A stretch of 64,000 nucleotides of DNA, taken from contig NZ_JBIAOU010000010.1 of assembly GCF_042879035.1 (NCBI RefSeq), positions 116,922 through 180,921 on the forward strand, in the 5' to 3' direction. Positions 56,679-64,000 of the stretch are shown one piece after another. The notes under the pieces are model-generated. The model did no database searches. It worked only from the letters and a program-made list of their open reading frames with translations, and was not told the origin of the DNA. This DNA comes from Rhodococcus_G sp042879035. Lineage in GTDB: Bacteria > Actinomycetota > Actinomycetes > Mycobacteriales > Mycobacteriaceae. The translations under genes and the position numbers were made by a program. Each line of letters starts with the position of its first letter. Positions within the stretch are counted from its first letter, which is position 1.

Positions 56679-57261
56679 TGAGCAGGAAACACCACGAGTC
56701 GGTGAGGGTCTCGAGAGCGGTCTCGCGATCGACCGTCTTCCATCCCATGCGGAACCAACGCAGTGACAGGTGCTCGAACTGACCGAACGCGAGCAGGCAC
56801 CGGATCCGACGGTTCTCCGGTTCGAACCGCCCCGCGCGATCCAGGCCCTCGTTCATCGCGGCGACCGTGTCCTCGAACCACTTCTCCATCGACTCGGCGA
56901 TCTCGGGTTCGGTCGGTGCGGCCTGGTGGGCCGCCATCACGTAGGGCCGGATCACCGCCCACTGGTCGATCTTCCGGTCGAGCCAGGTGCGCACCATGTC
57001 CCGGCTTCCGGACTCGACGACCGTGGACAGCGGCGGGTCGTCGGCACTGGTGAGGATCGCGTCCACCTCCACGATCAGCGCCGACATCAGTTGCGCCTTC
57101 GAGGTGAAGTGCAGGTAGAAGGTCGTGCGGGTGGTCCCGGCGCCGGCCGCGATGTCGTCGATCGTGGTCGCGACGTAGCCCTTGGACTCGAACAGCTCCA
57201 GTCCCTTCTCCAGGAGGAGCCTTCTCGTCAGCTGCTTCTGTGCATCGCGCAGGGTTGCCAT
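56674..57261 (-). CDS. TetR-family transcriptional regulator
   Basis: 195-residue TetR repressor. The N-terminal HTH has LFESKGYVATTIDDIAAGAGTTRTTFYLHFTSKAQLM; the C-terminal helical ligand domain has RKIDQWAVIRPYVMAAHQAA. ATG at 57261 opens the conserved ATLRDAQKQLTRRLLLEKG helix. It is divergent from the MFS exporter at 57524, the usual arrangement for a repressor of an efflux pump. The gap 57262-57523 holds a plus-strand promoter. Confidence 0.9.
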   Translation of the reverse strand: MATLRDAQKQLTRRLLLEKGLELFESKGYVATTIDDIAAGAGTTRTTFYLHFTSKAQLMSALIVEVDAILTSADDPPLSTVVESGSRDMVRTWLDRKIDQWAVIRPYVMAAHQAAPTEPEIAESMEKWFEDTVAAMNEGLDRAGRFEPENRRIRCLLAFGQFEHLSLRWFRMGWKTVDRETALETLTDSWCFLLT

Positions 57262-57360
57262 GCGCACAGCGTAGAGCGTCGGGGAAGCCGCCCCGCCGGG
57301 CACATCGCGCCCCAATTCGGACAACTTGTGAGCCATTGACTTACCGATGAGATATTTCAC

Positions 57361-57390
57361 TTGACTCTATGTTGTGCGAGCATCTACTTT
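57361..57390 (+). promoter_or_regulatory. Predicted promoter of the MFS exporter
   Basis: TTGACT (57361-57366), 18-bp spacer, TACTTT (57385-57390), 133 bp upstream of the GTG at 57524, in the divergent gap shared with the TetR gene. Confidence 0.55.
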
Positions 57391-57523
57391 GTTGTCGGGA
57401 TCACATCGCCGCGGTACCGCCCGCGCCACACCCCCACCTCCCCGTTCCCCCCGAGCGCAGCGGAAATCGCGTGCACTCCCCGACTTCTCACCCCGCCCCA
57501 CCCCCGCACCGCAGGAGTTCTCC

Positions 57524-59143
57524 GTGACCCAGGACCACCAGACCCAGGCCCCGTCCCCGCAGTCGTACCCGCCGCCGCAGGCCCCTCCCGCGGCGTCACG
57601 ACTCACCTCGGGAGCGAAAGGCACCCTCGCCGCGGCCTCCCTCGCCGTGATGGTCGCGCAGATCGCCAACGCACTGCCGGGCGCGCTCAACGGCGTCTTC
57701 CAGCAGACCTTCAACGCCGTCGGCTCGCAGCTGACGTGGATCACCGCCGCGTTCATGATTCCCGTGGTGGTCTTCGAGCTCACGTTCGGTGTGCTCGGTG
57801 ACAAGTTCGGCCACCGCAAGCTGGTCGTCGGGGGTTCGCTGCTGGTGATCGCCGGGTCGCTGGTGTGCACCGCATCGCCCACCATCGGCTGGATGTGGGC
57901 CGGATCGGCGATCAACGGCCTCGGCGCCGGTGCCGTCTTCCCCGCCTCACTCGCCCTGGTCGCGTCGACCGCCCCGACGCCCCAGGCGCGGATGCGGGGC
58001 ATCGCGATCTGGGCGGGCTTCCTCTCTGCCGGTTCCGCGATCTCGCCTCTGCTCGGTGGCATGTTCGCCGACTTCGGTTGGTGGCGTGGGGCGTACGCGG
58101 TGGTCGCGGCGACCGGTCTGGCCGTCGCGGTCCTGACGGCCTGGCGCGCACAGGAATCGGAGCGTCAGCCCGACCGCCGGCCCGACCTGTGGGGCCAGCT
58201 GACCCTGGCGTTCGGCCTGATCCTGGTGCTGTTCGGTCTCGTTCAGGGCCCGGAGGAAGGCTGGACCACCGTTCGCGTCGTCACCGCGCTCGTCGTCGGC
58301 ACCGCGCTGCTCGGCACCTTCGTCGCGATCGAACTGCGCGTCACGTCCCCCCTGCTCGATCTGCGCCTGTTCCTCATCCGGCCCTTCACGGTGTCGTCGC
58401 TGGTGGCCGTGATCGGCATGTTCGCGTTCCTCGGCGCCTGCTTCTCGACGAGCATGTGGCTCGGCCCCGTCCAGCACCAGAGCCCGATGTACACCGGCCT
58501 GCTGTTCCTGCTGCTGCAGGGTCCCGCGTTCGTGCTGATCCCGGTGATCTCGCGGCTGCAGGCCCGGATCGCGGCGCGCTGGCTCCTGACCGCGGGCTTC
58601 GCGGCGATGACGGCCGGTGCTCTCCTCGCCTCGACGAACGACGTCACCGACCCCGCCGTGTCCGCGTTCGTCCTGCCGTCGCTGCTGGTCGGTATCGGCT
58701 TCGCGCTGACGCTGTCGCCGATGACGGCGATCGCGGTCAATTCAGTTCCCCGGCACCTGACCGGCACGGCCAGTGCCACCACCAACCTGCTCCGCGACCT
58801 CGGTTTCGCCCTCGGGCCCGTCCTCGCCGGCGCCGTCGCGTTGAGCACCGCGGGCAACGCGCTGCTGTCGTCGCTTCCGGCCGCCGACCTGCCGCCCGCC
58901 GAACTCGGTCCGGCGATGGGGATCGCCGAAGCCGGCGGTCCGATCGCCGTCAACAGCCTGCCTCCGGGCGTCCCCGGTTCGGCCGCACACGATCTGGCCC
59001 TCGAGGCCCTCGGATCCGGCTTCTCCCGCGCCTTCCTCGTCGTCGCGATCGCGGCCCTCGTCGCCGCACTGCTCAGCTGGTTCGGACTGCGGGGCGACAC
59101 GAACCAGACCACCGCGGCAGCGGAACCGGAAGGGGCACTGTAG
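57524..59143 (+). CDS. DHA2-type MFS drug exporter
   Basis: 539-residue MFS protein with about 14 membrane segments, the DHA2/EmrB-QacA group. It has the loop 2-3 motif GVLGDKFGHRKLVV, motif C GAGAVFPASLALV in TM5, a TWITAAFMIP start of TM2, and a Pro/Gln-rich cytoplasmic N-terminus. It probably exports a lipophilic or cationic compound. GTG at 57524 follows GCAGGAG; longer frames give no family sequence. Regulated by the divergent TetR gene. Confidence 0.9.
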   Translation: MTQDHQTQAPSPQSYPPPQAPPAASRLTSGAKGTLAAASLAVMVAQIANALPGALNGVFQQTFNAVGSQLTWITAAFMIPVVVFELTFGVLGDKFGHRKLVVGGSLLVIAGSLVCTASPTIGWMWAGSAINGLGAGAVFPASLALVASTAPTPQARMRGIAIWAGFLSAGSAISPLLGGMFADFGWWRGAYAVVAATGLAVAVLTAWRAQESERQPDRRPDLWGQLTLAFGLILVLFGLVQGPEEGWTTVRVVTALVVGTALLGTFVAIELRVTSPLLDLRLFLIRPFTVSSLVAVIGMFAFLGACFSTSMWLGPVQHQSPMYTGLLFLLLQGPAFVLIPVISRLQARIAARWLLTAGFAAMTAGALLASTNDVTDPAVSAFVLPSLLVGIGFALTLSPMTAIAVNSVPRHLTGTASATTNLLRDLGFALGPVLAGAVALSTAGNALLSSLPAADLPPAELGPAMGIAEAGGPIAVNSLPPGVPGSAAHDLALEALGSGFSRAFLVVAIAALVAALLSWFGLRGDTNQTTAAAEPEGAL

Positions 59144-59265
59144 ATGTGCGCGTCCTGTGACGGCTCGACCCGACGACGGTACGTTGCCGCCGCGTGCCTA
59201 GAGCGACAACGTTCTCATGTGGGACATGAACACGCGAATCGGGTTCGCGTAAGCCACCTTTCGGA

Positions 59266-59790
59266 TCACGGTGCGCCGGTCGCGACACTCTCCGGCGCGG
59301 GCGGGACTTCGTCGTCGCCGGAGAATGCCGAGCGCTGCGCCTGGCGGCGCACCTGCGCCGCCGCGAAACGCCTCTTCTGCAACTCGGTGGTCACCGGCAG
59401 CGGGGGGACGGGCACCGGGTGCCCCGCCGGGTCGACCGCCACCATCGTGAAGTAGGAACTGTTGGCGTGTCGCTGTTTTCCCTCAGGGATGTTCTCGGTG
59501 TCGACGCGGATACCGACCTCCATGGAGGTCCGGCCCGTGTAGTTCACCGATGCCGAGAAGGTGACCAGTTCGCCGACGTGAATGGCCTCCCGGAACAGGA
59601 CCCGGTCGACGGAGAGCGTGACGGTGTAGGTGCCCGCGTACCGGCTCGAGCAGGCGTAGGCAACCTGATCGAGCAGTTTGAGCAGGGTGCCGCCGTGGAC
59701 GTTGCCCGAGAAATTGGCCATGTCCGGCGTCATCAACAGGGTCATCGACAGTGAGGTCGGTCGGCCCGATGCCGGTTCGTCCACGACCAT
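59266..59790 (-). CDS. Acyl-CoA thioesterase, ACOT-type hot-dog
   Basis: 174-residue hot-dog protein of the YciA/BFIT group: MTPDMANFSGNVHGGTLLKLLDQVAYACSSRYAG near residue 20 with the catalytic Asp/Asn region, VLFREAIHVGELVTFSASVNYTGRTSMEVGI, then a charged C-terminal tail. It would hydrolyse medium or branched acyl-CoA esters, relieving CoA trapping. Transcribed alone, 80 bp downstream of the divergent crotonase gene's end. The 122-bp gap to the exporter stop holds nothing that I can name. Confidence 0.9.
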   Translation of the reverse strand: MVVDEPASGRPTSLSMTLLMTPDMANFSGNVHGGTLLKLLDQVAYACSSRYAGTYTVTLSVDRVLFREAIHVGELVTFSASVNYTGRTSMEVGIRVDTENIPEGKQRHANSSYFTMVAVDPAGHPVPVPPLPVTTELQKRRFAAAQVRRQAQRSAFSGDDEVPPAPESVATGAP

Positions 59791-59870
59791 GATCGCCCTC
59801 CGCTCGTCGAGATCCGGCCCCCATCAAACGTTCCGCCGCGGACCGGCGTCAAGGGCTCACCGATTCCGCG

Positions 59871-60674
59871 TCAGGAGCGGTCGTTCTGCTCGCGTCCCCG
59901 TCCGATGACGTCGGCACGCCGGGCGGCGACCGTCGCCGGCTCGAAGCCGGCCATCCACGCCCGCGCCGTCGCGTCCTCGACCGCGAGGGCCGGGTCGACG
60001 AGGTGGTCCTCCGCGCGGCGGTAGGACTCGAGCAGCGTCCGGACCCCCGACTGGTCGTTGCCGACCACGGTGATCGCAACCTCCAGCGCTGTCGGCAGCA
60101 ACTGCTCGTGTGGCACCACCTGCGTCACCAGACCGACACGCAGCGCCTGCTCGGCATCGACGAAGTCGCCGGACAGGCTCATCCGCCGCGCCACACCACG
60201 CCCCACGGCGGCAGGCAGCCGGGCGGTCAGACCCCACCCGGGGAGCACCCCGACCCGGGCGTGGGTGTCGGCGAACCGCGCCCGCTCGGACGCGATCAGG
60301 AAGTCGCACGCGAGGGCCAGCTCGAGGCCGCCGGTGATCGCCGCGCCGTTGACGGCGCCGATCACCGGCTTGGACAGCGGACGCCACGGATGCCCGATCG
60401 GGACGCCGTCGTCCGCGACCCGCTCGGCGTTGCCGCCGGTGGCACCGAGTTCCCGCAGATCCAGCCCGGCACAGAACGCGGGATCGGCGCCCGTGAGGAT
60501 CACGACGTCGACGCCGTCGTCCCCGTCGGCTGCGTCCAGTGCGGCACGCAGGTCGGTGATCAGGCTGGAGGTCAACGCATTTCGGGATTCCGGCCGGTTC
60601 AGCGTGACAATCCGCACGCGACCTCGCTGCTCGGTGAGAAGGATCTGCCGGCCGGACGCGTCGGGGTCGGACAT
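59871..60674 (-). CDS. Enoyl-CoA hydratase/isomerase family protein
   Basis: 267-residue crotonase: IVTLNRPESRNALTSSL, the oxyanion-hole region CAGLDLRELG near residue 70, and AVNGAAITGGLELALACDF with the family's Gly-Gly, then a LPGWGLTARLPAAVG segment. At the position of the two catalytic Glu residues the second (after ALACD) looks replaced, so hydratase versus isomerase activity is unclear. It is divergent from a paralogue at 60762 with an 87-bp gap. Confidence 0.9.
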   Translation of the reverse strand: MSDPDASGRQILLTEQRGRVRIVTLNRPESRNALTSSLITDLRAALDAADGDDGVDVVILTGADPAFCAGLDLRELGATGGNAERVADDGVPIGHPWRPLSKPVIGAVNGAAITGGLELALACDFLIASERARFADTHARVGVLPGWGLTARLPAAVGRGVARRMSLSGDFVDAEQALRVGLVTQVVPHEQLLPTALEVAITVVGNDQSGVRTLLESYRRAEDHLVDPALAVEDATARAWMAGFEPATVAARRADVIGRGREQNDRS

Positions 60675-60761
60675 GGGGCTCCTCGAGGGTTGCGGATGTG
60701 ACCGTCAGCCACGTTACAAGAGTTGTTAACCTCGACTGACGTCACCACGCAGGGAGGCTTC

Positions 60762-61577
60762 GTGACCGAGTCCGATCCACCGCTCCAGGTCGAGCGCCCG
60801 AGCGACGGCGTCGTCGTTCTCCGCCTCAACCGGCCCGCGCAGCTCAACGCCATGACCGTCGATCTCGTCGACGCCCTCCACACCGAACTGGACGCCCTCG
60901 CCTCCGACACCAGGTGCCGGGTCGTGGTGCTCACCGGCGCCGGACGGGGATTCTGCGCCGGACTCGATCTCGGCGGGTTCGGTGTCGTCCCGGGGACCGA
61001 GGATCTCGGCGCAGTGCAGACGACCCTGGCCGTGCAGACCCGGATCGCGTCGCTGGTCCAGAAGATCCGGCGGCTACCGCAGGTGTTCGTCGCGGCCGTC
61101 AACGGCGCCGCGGCCGGCGGCGGACTCGCCCTGGTCCTCGCCTGCGACGTCCGGATCGCCGCGGCACCCGCAGTGTTCGCGGTGTCCTTCATCCGCGTCG
61201 GATTCTCCGGCTGCGACATCGGCACGTCCTGGTTGCTGCCCCGGATCGTCGGCGCGGGACGCGCCCACGAACTCATGCTCACCGGCCGCCGGTTCGACGC
61301 CGACGAGGCACTGCGGATCGGGATGCTCGCCGACGTCGTCGCCCCAGAGGAACTGTCCGCCCGCGTCGACGCCGCGGTGGCGGACCTGCTCGCCGCACCC
61401 CCGATGTCGCTGGCGCTGACCAAGCGCGGGATGTGGCTCGCCCTGGAGACGACGTCCCTCGACACCGCGATCGAAATGGAGAACCGCCAGCAGGTGCTGA
61501 CGGCGTCGACCGCAGACCAGGTCGAGGCGATGGCGGCCTTCGTCGAGAAACGGCCGCCGGCCTATCGCAATCGCTGA
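60762..61577 (+). CDS. Enoyl-CoA hydratase/isomerase family protein
   Basis: 271-residue crotonase: VLRLNRPAQLNAMT, CAGLDLGGFG near residue 68, AAVNGAAAGGGLALVLACDVR, and a C-terminal domain with MLTGRRFDADEALRIGMLADVV. GTG at 60762 follows AGGGAGG; an upstream TTG at 60723 is unlikely. It resembles enoyl-CoA hydratases of actinobacterial beta-oxidation. The gap 60675-60761 holds the imperfect inverted sequence GTTACAAGAG-TTGTTAAC (60712-60729) and presumably both promoters. Confidence 0.9.
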   Translation: MTESDPPLQVERPSDGVVVLRLNRPAQLNAMTVDLVDALHTELDALASDTRCRVVVLTGAGRGFCAGLDLGGFGVVPGTEDLGAVQTTLAVQTRIASLVQKIRRLPQVFVAAVNGAAAGGGLALVLACDVRIAAAPAVFAVSFIRVGFSGCDIGTSWLLPRIVGAGRAHELMLTGRRFDADEALRIGMLADVVAPEELSARVDAAVADLLAAPPMSLALTKRGMWLALETTSLDTAIEMENRQQVLTASTADQVEAMAAFVEKRPPAYRNR

Positions 61578-61602
61578 CCCTCACCGTCCGTCCTGGTACC
61601 TC

Positions 61603-61643
61603 GGCACGATCCCGCAGCGCACGACGGCGCCCGGGATCGTGCC
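61603..61643. terminator. Bidirectional hairpin terminator
   Basis: GGCACGATCCCG (61603-61614) pairs perfectly with CGGGATCGTGCC (61632-61643) across a 17-base loop, between convergent crotonase and ABM-domain genes. Confidence 0.7.
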
Positions 61644-61651
61644 GTCGGCGG

Positions 61652-61948
61652 TCAGATCGCCGGGTCGACGGTGCCCAGCGTCAACGACGGCGCGCCTGCG
61701 AGCAGCGGTCCGAGGTCGGTGATGGCACCCTCGCCGGCGCGGAACTTGCGGTACGCGGCGTCGTGTTCGGCCGACTCCCAGGTCTCGACGAACCGCAGGA
61801 CGTTGGGGTCCTTCGCGTCGACAACCGCGTCCACGCGGACACAACCGTCGAACGCGCGGGTCTCCGCCAGCACGCGGGTCATCACCTCTTTTGCCTTGTC
61901 CAGGGTTTCCGGCTTGAAGGTCAGCTCCAGGACGGCGATTACGGCCAT
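61652..61948 (-). CDS. ABM-domain (putative quinol monooxygenase) protein
   Basis: 98-residue antibiotic-biosynthesis-monooxygenase fold protein: VIAVLELTFKPETLDKAKEVMTRVLAETRAFDGCVR, VVDAKDPNVLRFVETWESAEHDAAYRKF. Such dimeric ferredoxin-like proteins act as cofactor-free monooxygenases or stress proteins. ATG at 61948 is 6 bp after GGAGGA, preferred over GTG at 61954. It lies 42 bp downstream of the azoreductase and probably shares its transcript. Confidence 0.87.
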   Translation of the reverse strand: MAVIAVLELTFKPETLDKAKEVMTRVLAETRAFDGCVRVDAVVDAKDPNVLRFVETWESAEHDAAYRKFRAGEGAITDLGPLLAGAPSLTLGTVDPAI

Positions 61949-61990
61949 GTTCACTCCTCCGAGTTGGTGCCGCGAAAACTGTTGTCGCGG

Positions 61991-62635
61991 TTAACCACCG
62001 AGAGTACCGCCCAACGTCCGAACGGTGTGCCGAGCGGCACTGCGACTCGCATCGGCCTGCTCCTTCAGCGGCGCCAACACCGGAATCCGCTCCGCCAGCG
62101 TCAACTCCGCCGTCACGACCGTGACGGCCATCCCCATCGACACCCCGAGCACCTGTTGCAGCGGAGGGACGGTGAAGTCGGTGCCCGCGCCCGGCGTTCC
62201 CGGCGCGTACGTGTTGCCGCGGCTCGAGACGACCACGACGGGCTTGCCCGCGAACGGCTGGTCGGCGGTGTCGAACGGCACCGTCGTACCGAGGACGTGC
62301 AGGTGGTCGATCCACGCCTTGAGCGTCGACGGCAGCGACCAGTTGTACATCGGCGCACCGATCACCACCACGTCCGCGGCCGCCACCTCGGCGATCAGCT
62401 CGGCCTGCCGAGCCTCGGCCGCCGGATCCGAGGTCGCGTCGGGGGTCCGCAGTCGCGCCGCGTAGTGCAACTCCGCATCGGGCAGGTGCGGCACCGGGTC
62501 GCGGTGCAGGTCCCGTGCGACGACGGTGAACTCGGGGCCGCGGGCCCGCCAGGTGTCGGCGAAGAGTCCCGTCAGGTCACGGGAGACGGAACTGACGAGG
62601 TTCGCAGACGAATCGACATGCAGCAGTTGGGGCAT
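61991..62635 (-). CDS. FMN-dependent NADH-azoreductase / quinone reductase
   Basis: 214-residue flavodoxin-like reductase of the AzoR family: LLHVDSSANLVSSVSRDLTGLFA, GAPMYNWSLPSTLKAWIDHL near residue 100 with FMN-binding residues, and SSRGNTYAPGTPGAGTDF. It would reduce quinones or azo compounds with NADH; next to an ABM-domain quinol monooxygenase-like protein, quinone handling is plausible. ATG at 62635; an upstream 40-residue extension is unlike the family. Confidence 0.88.
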   Translation of the reverse strand: MPQLLHVDSSANLVSSVSRDLTGLFADTWRARGPEFTVVARDLHRDPVPHLPDAELHYAARLRTPDATSDPAAEARQAELIAEVAAADVVVIGAPMYNWSLPSTLKAWIDHLHVLGTTVPFDTADQPFAGKPVVVVSSRGNTYAPGTPGAGTDFTVPPLQQVLGVSMGMAVTVVTAELTLAERIPVLAPLKEQADASRSAARHTVRTLGGTLGG

Positions 62636-62716
62636 CGACCAGGCACCTCCGGTGCTCGTGCGCGTTTCAAGGGTTCGGAGACACACTATCCGCGCACGAG
62701 CGGCGGAGGTGCGGAC

Positions 62717-62912
62717 GTGTCTCTCGATTCCCCTCGGATGCACCTGGCAGAACAATCGTCGTCCAGCAAGCCCCTGGAGTCGCTCCGCGGGCTCCGCTCC
62801 TGCGCGGATGAGAAGCCGATACCGGGTTGTGTATCGGCGCCGACGACAACGCAGCGGGGCGGCGATTGGGCGCCAGGAGCGCCGACAAGGGAATTGGGAG
62901 ACACGCCCTCAG
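62717..62912. repeat. Dispersed repeat, long copy with inverted ends
   Basis: GTGTCTCTCGATTCCC (62717-62732) matches the reverse complement of 62889-62904 at 14 of 16 bases, so the whole 190-bp piece can fold back. Internal hairpin GCCGATAC (62815-62822) with GTATCGGC (62831-62838). It aligns with the short copy at 56562-56678. It overlaps the stop of the DUF1707 gene. Confidence 0.7.
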
Positions 62913-63457
62913 TCGTCGATGGCCTGGACGACCGCGTAGATCAGGAACCCGACGGCGGCGAGCACAACCACCGGTTGCCGGAGCATCAGCGCCGGTGCCA
63001 GCAGGACGAGTGCGTACGGAACCAGAGTCAGGTTGCGTCGCGGGGACGCGACCGTCGGCGCGGGACCTGAGCGCCCGGTCGCGAGGAAGTCGGGGACACG
63101 GACACGCCGTCGCCGCGTGGCCACGTGGATCAGACCGGCGCCGATGGCGACGACCAGCGCCGCGGGCAGGAACCAGAGGGTCGCGTCGGCGGCGGCGAGC
63201 GCGACGTAGAGACCGGCCAGCAGAAGGGGGACGAGCAGCCAGAGGAACCGCCGGCGTGACGGCGGCGGCGAGGCGATGCCGGGCAGATCCGCGAACAGCA
63301 CCGCGAGGTCGTGGTTGGTGCGGGCCGCCGTCACTCGCGCGCAGCGGTCCTCGAACTCCGCGAGGGTCAACCGGCCCTCGCCGAGGTGTCGGGTCAGGAG
63401 CTCGACCGCCTGCTCGCGCTCGAACGTCCCGATGCGGATGTCGGGGAGTTCGGCCAT
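62909..63457 (-). CDS. DUF1707-domain membrane protein
   Basis: 182-residue protein. The N-terminal DUF1707 (SHOCT-like) domain has IRIGTFEREQAVELLTRHLGEGRLTLAEFEDRCARVTAARTNHDLAVLFADLPG. Then two hydrophobic pairs (FLWLLVPLLLAGLYVALAA and LWFLPAALVVAIGAGLIH; later LVPYALVLLAPALMLRQPVVVLAAVGFLIYAVV) give about four membrane segments. Function unknown; common in actinobacteria. Its 3' end is inside the dispersed repeat. Confidence 0.87.
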   Translation of the reverse strand: MAELPDIRIGTFEREQAVELLTRHLGEGRLTLAEFEDRCARVTAARTNHDLAVLFADLPGIASPPPSRRRFLWLLVPLLLAGLYVALAAADATLWFLPAALVVAIGAGLIHVATRRRRVRVPDFLATGRSGPAPTVASPRRNLTLVPYALVLLAPALMLRQPVVVLAAVGFLIYAVVQAIDD

Positions 63458-63482
63458 GTCACCAGGGTAGGCGGCTTCGCCG

Positions 63483-63528
63483 CCCGTGAGTCCTTTCGGC
63501 CCGTATCCGGGCCGAAAGGACTCACGGG
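63483..63528. terminator. Strong hairpin terminator
   Basis: Perfect 21-bp stem (63483-63503 with 63508-63528) and a 4-base loop, between the leftward accA3-like gene (ending at 63542) and the DUF1707 gene, so it terminates the carboxylase transcript. Confidence 0.85.
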
Positions 63529-63541
63529 GGGGTGCGGGGTG

Positions 63542-64000
63542 TTACTTCAGTTCGGCGAGGACGGTGCCCTGGGTGATCGCGGCACCGGGCTCGACGGCCA
63601 GACCGGTGACGACACCGGCCTTGTGCGCGGTGACCGGGTTCTCCATCTTCATCGCCTCGAGCACCACGATCAGGTCACCCTCGGCGACCTCCTGGCCCTC
63701 GGTGACGGCGACCTTGACGACGGTGCCCTGCATCGGCGCGGTCACCGCGTCACCGGACGCCGCGGCGCCACCGGCACCGCCCCGCTTGCGGGCCTTGGGC
63801 TTGCGCTTGATCGCCCCGACCGCGGGCGCGCCCGTGCCGACGGAGAACTGACCGGGCAGCGACACCTCCACCCGACGACCCCCGACCTCGACGACGACGG
63901 TCTGCCGCGGCAGCGTCTCGTCCTCGTCGGCGACCGCACCGGCACCCGCGTACGGCTCGATGACGTTGTCCCACTCGGTTTCGATCCACTTGGTGTACAC
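63542..64000 (-). CDS. accA3: Biotin carboxylase/carrier alpha subunit, C-terminal part (window edge)
   Basis: The last 152 residues of a long acyl-CoA carboxylase alpha chain; the N-terminal biotin carboxylase domain is cut by the right edge. Visible are the TKWIETEWDNVIEPYAG linker, RKPKARKRGGAGG hinge, and the biotinyl domain GDAVTAPMQGTVVKVAVTEGQ with the biotinylation motif LEAMKMENP, ending QGTVLAELK. The linker and hinge match the actinobacterial AccA3 type, which serves acetyl- and propionyl-CoA carboxylases in fatty and mycolic acid synthesis. Confidence 0.9.
   Translation of the reverse strand: MYTKWIETEWDNVIEPYAGAGAVADEDETLPRQTVVVEVGGRRVEVSLPGQFSVGTGAPAVGAIKRKPKARKRGGAGGAAASGDAVTAPMQGTVVKVAVTEGQEVAEGDLIVVLEAMKMENPVTAHKAGVVTGLAVEPGAAITQGTVLAELK

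Noticed and set aside
57348..57366. ATATTTCA near the TetR/MFS gap as another copy of the shared element
   Set aside because: Only eight bases agree, spacing differs, and the genes are unrelated to the catabolic cluster.
1..64000. tRNA, rRNA, integrase, transposase or attachment sites
   Set aside because: I found no cloverleaf-like sequence, rRNA motif or mobile-element protein on either strand; short tRNA-like folds cannot be fully excluded by eye.

Overview
The window is GC-rich DNA from a mycolic-acid actinomycete (order Mycobacteriales), most likely Rhodococcus or a close relative. Several features support this: an AccA3-type biotin carrier at the right edge, a mycothiol-type maleylpyruvate isomerase in a gentisate operon, two mycofactocin-type SDRs, an F420-type luciferase-like oxidoreductase, many acyl-CoA dehydrogenases, and a 3-hydroxybenzoate 6-hydroxylase close to the Rhodococcus enzyme. 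I saw no rRNA, tRNA, CRISPR array, transposase or phage gene. The genus is an inference from gene content.

Layout. (1) 0-35.7 kb: a large catabolic supercluster. It holds seven acyl-CoA dehydrogenase (ACAD) or ACAD-like proteins, seven SDRs, a P450 with its own ferredoxin and ferredoxin reductase, and an acyl-CoA synthetase. It also holds two SCP2-type thiolases with two Zn-ribbon/OB-fold (DUF35) partners, a CoA transferase and an amidohydrolase. An APH-type kinase sits beside an ACAD10/11-like dehydrogenase. Three ferric-type solute-binding lipoproteins share one ABC ATPase and one permease. Two FadR-type GntR regulators lie inside the cluster, and three of its promoters share a 26-bp element. 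Many functions occur twice, so two related degradation branches are likely. The substrate is unknown; a cyclic or branched compound entering as a CoA ester fits the gene set. (2) 35.8-44.4 kb: a second CoA-ester module with a crotonase carrying an N-terminal extension, a CaiB transferase containing a 40-bp palindrome, an amidohydrolase, a tandem hot-dog hydratase, a CitE-type lyase, an ACAD and a HutC-type GntR. Shared TGTACGRCCA half-sites link the lyase and ACAD promoters. A stretch of G/C runs at 39.6-39.8 kb looks like sequence damage over a hairpin. (3) 44.6-48.2 kb: an operon of a VTC-domain polyphosphate-polymerase-like protein, a DUF4956 membrane protein and a CotH-family kinase-like protein. 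(4) 48.2-50.2 kb: an S4-domain protein, a secreted protein interrupted by an amber codon, and a methyltransferase. (5) 50.3-56.5 kb: a full 3-hydroxybenzoate-gentisate catabolic locus (hydroxylase, AAHS transporter, IclR regulator, gentisate dioxygenase, fumarylpyruvate hydrolase, mycothiol-dependent isomerase) with a shared operator-like palindrome at both promoters. (6) 56.6-64 kb: TetR with an MFS exporter, a thioesterase, two divergent crotonases, an ABM-domain protein, an azoreductase, a DUF1707 protein and the C-terminus of AccA3.

How it works together (inference). In region 1 the ABC importer with alternative binding proteins would bring in one or more anionic substrates. The P450 system and SDRs would hydroxylate and oxidise them, and the CoA synthetase would activate them. 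Rounds of ACAD, thiolase/OB-fold (retro-aldol or thiolytic) and CoA transferase steps would shorten them. The kinase-ACAD pair would deal with a 4-hydroxyacyl-CoA intermediate. Region 2 looks like a hydratase-lyase route that cleaves a branched CoA ester. Region 5 is a well-understood pathway giving pyruvate and fumarate. Regulators sit next to their predicted operators in regions 1, 2 and 5.
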